64,000 bases of DNA from Burkholderiales bacterium. Lineage in GTDB: Bacteria > Pseudomonadota > Gammaproteobacteria > Burkholderiales > Burkholderiaceae_C. A program made the position numbers and the translations under genes. Within the stretch, counting starts at the first letter, position 1; every line of letters starts with the position of its first letter. Below the pieces are notes generated by a model that made no database searches, was not told the DNA's origin, and saw nothing but the letters and a program-made list of their open reading frames with translations. Positions 59,316 to 64,000 of this stretch are shown here, piece by piece. The DNA lies in the NCBI GenBank assembly GCA_016703325.1, contig JADJCH010000007.1:62001-126000 (forward strand). Direction: 5' to 3'.

Positions 59316-60473
59316 ATGTTGCACCGACCCGTCCGGCGCATGCTGCTGCGTGCCGTCGCCAGCTGCCTCGTCCTTGGCCCCGCCCTGGCCTGGGCCGGGG
59401 ATGACTTCGCGGTGACCGCCGCGCAGATCCGCGCCCTCGGCGTGACCCTCAAGCGCCTGGAGGCCGACGGCGCTGGCCCCGCAGCGGCCTTCCCGGCCCG
59501 CGTGGTGCTGCCGCCCAGCCAGGAGTTCATCGTCAGCGCGCCGCTGGGCGGCGTCGTCGAGCGCCTGCTGGTCAACGAGAACGAGGCGGTGCGTGCCGGC
59601 CAGCCGCTGCTGCGCCTGCTCAGCCCGGAGCTGGGTGAGGCCCAGCTGCGCCTGACCGAAGCCGCTTCCAAGGCGCGCCTGTCGCGCCAGCTGGCCGAGC
59701 GCGAGCGCCGGCTCTTCGACGAGGGCGTGATCGCCCAGCGCCGCGTCCTGGAGGCCGAAGCCGCCGCCGCCGAGGACCAGGCGCGGCTGAGCCAGGCCGA
59801 GTCCGCCCTGCGGCTGATGGGGCTGGACAGCGACGTGATCCGCCGTGTCGCCGAGGGCGGCGCACCGGTGGATGCGCTGCTGCTGCGCGCCCGCCAGGCC
59901 GGCACGGTGCTGCAGATCGACGCGCGCATCGGTCAGCGCGCCCAGGCCGCCGACGCCCTGCTGCGCCTGGCCGATATGCGCCGGCTGTGGCTGGAGGTGC
60001 AGATCCCGGCCGCGCAGCGCGACGCGGTGTCGGCGAGCGCCGGCCCTCTCAGCGGCGTGGGTCGCAGCTTGTCCGCCAGGCCTGTCTCGCTGACGCCCAC
60101 GGTGTCCGACGCGCAGACGCTGACGCTGCGCGCCGAAGTCCAGCGCGGTAGCGAGGGCCTGCGCCCGGGCGATGTGCTGCAGGTGAACGTGCCACTTTCT
60201 GGCAGGGGCAGGGACAGCGGCCCGGCCGCGGCGGACAGCTTCGCGCTGCCGCTGGCGGCGCTGACGCGCCAGGGCGAGCAGGCCTACGTGTTCGTGCGCA
60301 GCGCCCAGGGCTTCACGGCCACGCCGGTGCAGGTGCAGGACGGGCCCGGCGGCACGGTGCGCGTGCGCAGCGCTCCCGGCGCAGCGCGCGCGCTGCAGGC
60401 GGGTCAGGAGGTGGCGGTGAGCGCGGTGATCGCGCTCAAGGCCGCCTGGCAGGGCAAGGGCGGGGGCGACTGA
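59316..60473 (+). CDS. RND efflux periplasmic adaptor (CusB/CzcB-like)
   Basis: 385 residues. Signal RAVASCLVLGPALAWAG. Lipoyl half-sites EFIVSAPLGGVVERLLVNENEAVRAGQPLLRL, a short coiled hairpin (EAQLRLTEAASKARLSRQLAERERRLFDEGVIAQRRVLEAEAAAAED) and the second half-site ARQAGTVLQIDARIGQRA. It links the inner-membrane pump to the outer-membrane channel. One base separates it from the pump gene. Confidence 0.9.
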   Translation: MLHRPVRRMLLRAVASCLVLGPALAWAGDDFAVTAAQIRALGVTLKRLEADGAGPAAAFPARVVLPPSQEFIVSAPLGGVVERLLVNENEAVRAGQPLLRLLSPELGEAQLRLTEAASKARLSRQLAERERRLFDEGVIAQRRVLEAEAAAAEDQARLSQAESALRLMGLDSDVIRRVAEGGAPVDALLLRARQAGTVLQIDARIGQRAQAADALLRLADMRRLWLEVQIPAAQRDAVSASAGPLSGVGRSLSARPVSLTPTVSDAQTLTLRAEVQRGSEGLRPGDVLQVNVPLSGRGRDSGPAAADSFALPLAALTRQGEQAYVFVRSAQGFTATPVQVQDGPGGTVRVRSAPGAARALQAGQEVAVSAVIALKAAWQGKGGGD

Positions 60474-60474
60474 C

Positions 60475-63400
60475 ATGCTGGCCCGAATGGTTCAATTCGC
60501 GCTCGCACAGCGCCTGTTCGTGCTGCTGGCCGCCGCACTGCTGGTGGGCGCCGGCTGGATGGCCTTCCGCAGCCTGCCGATCGACGCCTTTCCGGACGTC
60601 TCCGGCACGCAGGTCAAGATCATCCTGAAGGCCCCGGGCATGACGCCCGAGGAGGTGGAGCAACGCGTGGCGGTGCCCATCGAGGTGGAGATGCTGGGCA
60701 TTCCGCGCCAGCGCATGCTGCGCTCGGTGGCCAAGTACGGCATCGTCGACGTGACGATCGACTTCGAGGACGGCACCGACATCTACTGGGCCCGCCAGCA
60801 GGTGTCCGAGCGCCTGGCCGGCCTGAGCGACCAGCTGCCCCCCGGCCTGGGCGGCGGCATGGCGCCGATCACCACGCCGCTGGGCGAGATGTTCATGTTC
60901 ACCGTCGAAGCGCCGGCGATGTCGCTGGAGCAGCGGCGCAGCCTGCTGGACTGGGTGATCCGCCCGGCGCTGCGTTCGGTGCCCGGGGTGGCCGACGTCA
61001 ACGCCCTGGGCGGCAAGGTGCGCGCCTTCGAGGTGGTGCCCGACGCCCTGCGGCTGGCCGCGTTGGGCCTGAGCAGTGCCGAGCTGAAGGCGCGCATCGA
61101 GGCCAACAACCGCAACGACGGCGCCGGCCGCCTGGGCGAGGGCGATGAGGTGCTGCTGGTGCGCGGCGAGGGGGCCATCCGCAGCCTGGACGACCTGCGT
61201 GCCATCGTCGTCAAGGCCGATCGGGGCCGGGTGGTGCGCCTGGCCGATGTGGCCGAGGTGCGCGAAGGCAGCGTGACCCGCTACGGCATCGTCACGAAGG
61301 ACGGCCAGGGCGAGGCCGTCGAGGGCCTGGTGCTGGGCCTGGCCGGCGCCAACGCGCAGAAGGTGGTCGAGGGGGTGCAGGCGCGGCTGGCCGCGCTCCA
61401 GCCCAGCCTGCCGCCGGGCGTGGAGATCCGCGTGTTCTACAACCGCGCCGGGCTGGTCTCGCAGGCGGTGGGCACCGTGACCCAGGCGCTGGGCGAGGCC
61501 ACGGTGCTGGTGCTGCTGCTGCTGGGAGCCTTCCTGGGCAACCTGCGCGCGGCGGTGACGGTGGCGCTGGTGCTGCCGCTGTCGGCGCTGGCCACCTTCC
61601 TGGCGATGCGCTGGGCCGGGCTGTCGGCCAACCTGATGAGCCTGGGCGGCCTGGCCATTGCGCTGGGCATGCTGGTGGACGCGGCGGTGGTGGTGGTGGA
61701 GAACGTCGTCCAGCACCTGGGGAACCTGGGCAATGAGCAAGGCGAGGGCCGCCTGCCACGCCTGCATGTGGTCTTCCGCGCGGTGCGCGAGGTGTCCGCG
61801 CCGGTGGCCGCGGGCATCCTCATCATCGTGGTCGTGTTCCTGCCGCTGCTGACGCTGCAGGGCCTGGAGGGCAAGCTCTTCCAGCCGGTGGCGCTGACCA
61901 TCGTCTTCGCGCTGGTCGCCTCGCTGCTGCTGTCGCTGACCGTGATCCCGGTGGTTGCGTCCTACCTGTTGAAAGTCAGCGGCCACCACGAGCCCTGGCT
62001 GCCGCGGCAGATGCTGCGGCTGTACGAGCCGCTGCTGGCCTGGGCGCTGCAACGCCAGCGCATCGTCGCGGCGATCGCGCTGGCGATGCTGGTCGCCGCC
62101 GGCGCGGTCTACACCCAGGTGGGCAAGACCTTCATGCCGACGATGGACGAGGGCGACCTCATCGTCGGCATCGAGAAGCTGCCCTCCATCGGACTGGAGC
62201 AAACCGCCGAGCTGGACCTGCGCATCCAGCAGGCGCTGCTCACCCAGGTGCCGGAGATCACCAGCATCGTCGCGCGCGCCGGCTCCGACGAGATCGGCCT
62301 GGACCCGATGGGGCTGAACCAGACCGACACCTTCCTGGTGCTCAAGCCGCGCCGGGACTGGCAGGTGGCCGACAAGGAGGCCCTGCAGGCCAGGATCCGC
62401 GCGGTGCTCGACGGGCTGCCCGGCATCGCCTACAGCTTCACCCAGCCCATCGAGATGCGCGTCTCGGAGATGGTGATCGGCGTACGCGGCGACCTGGCGG
62501 TGAAGATCTTCGGCCCCGACCTGGCCACGCTGAACCGGCTGGCCGAGCAGACCGTGGCGACCCTCCAGGGCGTCTCCGGCAGCCAGGACGTCTACACCGT
62601 CGCCAACGACGGCGTGCAGTACCTGCGCGTGCAGGTCGACCGCCTGGCCGCCGGCCGGCACGGCCTGAACGTTGAGGACGTGCAGGACGCGCTGCGCCTG
62701 CAGCTCGAAGGCCAGCGCGCCGGCCAGGTGGTGGACGGCCCGCGCCGCATTCCCATCGTGCTGCGCGGGCCCGAGGCGCTGCGCCTGTCGCCCGCTGAGT
62801 TCGCCGCGTTGCGCATCACCACTCCCGCCGGCCTGAGCGTGCCGCTGCAGGAGCTGGCCACGCTGCAGCGCGCCAGCGGCCCGGTCAAGGTAGAGCGGGA
62901 GATGGGCAGCCGCTACAGCGTGGTGATCGCCAACGTCGCCGGGCGCGACCTGGTCGGCTTCGTCCAGGAGGCGCAGGCCCGCGTCGCCCAATCCGTGCCG
63001 CTGCCGCAGGGCTACCGCATGACCTGGGGCGGCCAGTTCGAGAACCAGCAGCGCGCCGCGGCCCGCCTCGCGCTGGTCGTGCCGCTGTCGATCGGCGCGA
63101 TCTTCCTGATCCTGTTCAGCACCTTCGGCTCGGTGCGCCAGGCCCTGCTGGTGATCAGCAACATTCCCTTCGCGCTGGTAGGCGGCATCGTCGCCCTCTG
63201 GGCCAGCGGGGAGTACCTGTCGGTGCCGGCGTCGGTGGGCTTCATCGCGCTGCTGGGCATCGCGGTGCTCAACGGCGTGGTGCTGGTGAGCTACTTCAAC
63301 CAGCTGCACACCGAGGGCCTGCCTACGCTCGACTGCGTCCTGCTGGGCGCCAGGCGCCGCCTGCGCCCGGTGCTGATGACCGCGGCCATCACCGCCTGGG

Positions 63401-63633
63401 GCCTGGTGCCCCTGCTGTTTGCCAGCGGCCCGGGCTCCGAGGTGCAGCGCCCGCTGGCCATCGTCGTCACCGGCGGGCTGTTCACCGCCACGCCGCTGAC
63501 GCTGCTGCTGCTGCCCATCCTCTACCTGCGCTTCGCCCACCGCGCCCAGCCGCGCTCCGGCCTGCCCGGCGCGCCCACGCGCGTCGCCCCGAAGGCCACG
63601 CCCGACCTGACCCAGGAGAGCCGCCATGGCTGA
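60475..63633 (+). CDS. Heavy-metal efflux RND pump (CusA/CzcA family)
   Basis: 1052 residues, normal for HME-RND. First TM FVLLAAALLVGAGWMAF, then SLPIDAFPDVSGTQVKI. TM4 GGLAIALGMLVDAAVVVVENV has the acidic residue of the proton relay, and FMPTMDEGDLIVGIEKLPSIGLEQT is a family signature. C-terminal TMs follow (GAIFLILFSTFGSVRQALLVI, VGFIALLGIAVLNGVVLVSYF). Metal (Cu/Ag or Zn/Co/Cd) is not decided by eye. Followed by DUF3240 with an 8-base overlap. Confidence 0.93.
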   Translation: MLARMVQFALAQRLFVLLAAALLVGAGWMAFRSLPIDAFPDVSGTQVKIILKAPGMTPEEVEQRVAVPIEVEMLGIPRQRMLRSVAKYGIVDVTIDFEDGTDIYWARQQVSERLAGLSDQLPPGLGGGMAPITTPLGEMFMFTVEAPAMSLEQRRSLLDWVIRPALRSVPGVADVNALGGKVRAFEVVPDALRLAALGLSSAELKARIEANNRNDGAGRLGEGDEVLLVRGEGAIRSLDDLRAIVVKADRGRVVRLADVAEVREGSVTRYGIVTKDGQGEAVEGLVLGLAGANAQKVVEGVQARLAALQPSLPPGVEIRVFYNRAGLVSQAVGTVTQALGEATVLVLLLLGAFLGNLRAAVTVALVLPLSALATFLAMRWAGLSANLMSLGGLAIALGMLVDAAVVVVENVVQHLGNLGNEQGEGRLPRLHVVFRAVREVSAPVAAGILIIVVVFLPLLTLQGLEGKLFQPVALTIVFALVASLLLSLTVIPVVASYLLKVSGHHEPWLPRQMLRLYEPLLAWALQRQRIVAAIALAMLVAAGAVYTQVGKTFMPTMDEGDLIVGIEKLPSIGLEQTAELDLRIQQALLTQVPEITSIVARAGSDEIGLDPMGLNQTDTFLVLKPRRDWQVADKEALQARIRAVLDGLPGIAYSFTQPIEMRVSEMVIGVRGDLAVKIFGPDLATLNRLAEQTVATLQGVSGSQDVYTVANDGVQYLRVQVDRLAAGRHGLNVEDVQDALRLQLEGQRAGQVVDGPRRIPIVLRGPEALRLSPAEFAALRITTPAGLSVPLQELATLQRASGPVKVEREMGSRYSVVIANVAGRDLVGFVQEAQARVAQSVPLPQGYRMTWGGQFENQQRAAARLALVVPLSIGAIFLILFSTFGSVRQALLVISNIPFALVGGIVALWASGEYLSVPASVGFIALLGIAVLNGVVLVSYFNQLHTEGLPTLDCVLLGARRRLRPVLMTAAITAWGLVPLLFASGPGSEVQRPLAIVVTGGLFTATPLTLLLLPILYLRFAHRAQPRSGLPGAPTRVAPKATPDLTQESRHG

Positions 63634-63928
63634 TTGCTGCCTGACGCTGATCTGCCCGCCCGCCATCGAGGAAAAGCTCCTCGACACCCTGCTGGCCACC
63701 GCCGGCAACGAAGTCTTCACCAGCACGCCCACCTTCAGCCACGGCACCGCCCCTGGCCGCTGGAGCACCACCGAACAGGTGATGGGCCGCAGCCGTGCCG
63801 TGCAAGTGCAGATCCTGCTCACCGCGACCGAGCTGGCCCAGATGCTGACACGGCTGCGCGCCGACTTTGCCGGTGCGGGCCTGCGCTACTGGGTGTGCCC
63901 GCTCAGCGCGGAAGGAGAAGTCGCATGA
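63626..63928 (+). CDS. DUF3240 family protein of the metal RND operon
   Basis: 100 residues. CCLTLICPPAIEEKLLDTLL, EVFTSTPTFSHG, MGRSRAVQVQILLTATELAQML and LRYWVCPLSAEGEV match DUF3240, a PII-like small protein found after HME-RND pumps. Probably a regulatory or metal-sensing accessory. ATGA overlap to the next gene. Confidence 0.87.
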   Translation: MADCCLTLICPPAIEEKLLDTLLATAGNEVFTSTPTFSHGTAPGRWSTTEQVMGRSRAVQVQILLTATELAQMLTRLRADFAGAGLRYWVCPLSAEGEVA

Positions 63929-64000
63929 CCCGCCCCACCGAACGGGCCGCGCCTCCCGCGTCCTGGCGCGTCTCCGTCCTCGCCCCCCTCCTCGCTCCCC
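63925..64000 (+). CDS. Start of the next gene, probably outer-membrane efflux channel
   Basis: Only 25 codons are in the window (MTRPTERAAPPASWRVSVLA, then a hydrophobic start of a signal). By operon order it should be the TolC/CusC-type outer-membrane factor. Identity is inferred from context only. Confidence 0.45.
   Translation, partial: MTRPTERAAPPASWRVSVLAPLLAP

Noticed and set aside
58233..60476. Open frame of 747 codons on the minus strand opposite LysR end and adaptor gene
   Set aside because: Same antisense character; the plus-strand adaptor has full family motifs.
60436..63822. Open frame of 1128 codons on the minus strand opposite the RND pump
   Set aside because: It is rich in His, Gln, Arg and Gly without any fold-like pattern, as expected for the antisense of a high-GC gene. 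The + strand encodes a clear RND pump.

Overview
The window is about 70% GC chromosomal DNA. Gene content and codon use fit a betaproteobacterium of the order Burkholderiales (Comamonadaceae/Sphaerotilaceae type). Signs of this are several Bug-family periplasmic receptors, many CaiB/BaiF CoA-transferases, dense ATGA-overlapping operons and a tRNA-Asn 3' sequence of Burkholderiales type. The genus cannot be named from the sequence alone.

Left edge (1-3.5 kb): probably the end of an integrated island. It holds an SDR gene cut by the window edge, an IS1595-type transposase broken twice, a PrlF-YhaV toxin-antitoxin operon with a palindromic operator, a StbD-like antitoxin with a stop codon, and a (GGAGTC)10 repeat. 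It ends at a 48-bp copy of a tRNA-Asn 3' end followed by a terminator hairpin. 3.7-7.8 kb: a GntR regulator with a palindrome over its ribosome site, a Bug receptor, an amidohydrolase, a decayed second Bug gene and a DTW tRNA-modification enzyme.

7.8-13.2 kb: a leftward operon (MaoC-type hydratase, acyl-CoA dehydrogenase, class III CoA-transferase, CitE-type lyase) with a divergent LysR gene. Order and content match the itaconate-degradation operon known in Pseudomonas aeruginosa. 13.2-21.5 kb: MmgE/PrpD protein, CoA-transferase or racemase, AraC regulator, GFA protein, orphan AbrB antitoxin, Gfo/Idh/MocA oxidoreductase, a damaged CoA-transferase and another Bug receptor.

21.8-39.5 kb: two rightward blocks of acyl-CoA catabolism (two acyl-CoA ligases, two thioesterases, three SDRs, two SCP2-type thiolases, a DUF35 protein, two MaoC proteins, two acyl-CoA dehydrogenases, a crotonase and a Bug receptor). 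They look like one beta-oxidation-type pathway for an imported organic acid of unknown identity. Between the blocks, on the opposite strand (25.1-27.7 kb), sits a compact three-gene cassette: OLD-like AAA ATPase (DUF3696), PIN-like nuclease and a minimal RNA ligase. It looks like an RNA-cleaving and RNA-repairing defence or stress system and is the best candidate for something undescribed.

39.6-44.2 kb: SnoaL-like protein, ECF sigma factor with cupin anti-sigma factor, a DapA-family protein lacking an internal segment, a retropepsin-like secreted protein and DUF427. 44.4-54.1 kb: a decaying accessory zone with HigBA, a frameshifted TIR/DUF4062-like-NACHT-FGE STAND gene, an MNT nucleotidyltransferase operon, HxlR with a frameshifted QorB-like reductase, a frameshifted AAA/DUF4143 ATPase, a fused hscA-fdx remnant and a shattered P-loop NTPase. 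54.3-64 kb: DUF2235 lipase-like membrane protein, an orphan NifA-like HTH, DUF4345, LysR, and a heavy-metal RND efflux operon (adaptor, pump, DUF3240, start of the next gene) preceded by a tetranucleotide repeat.
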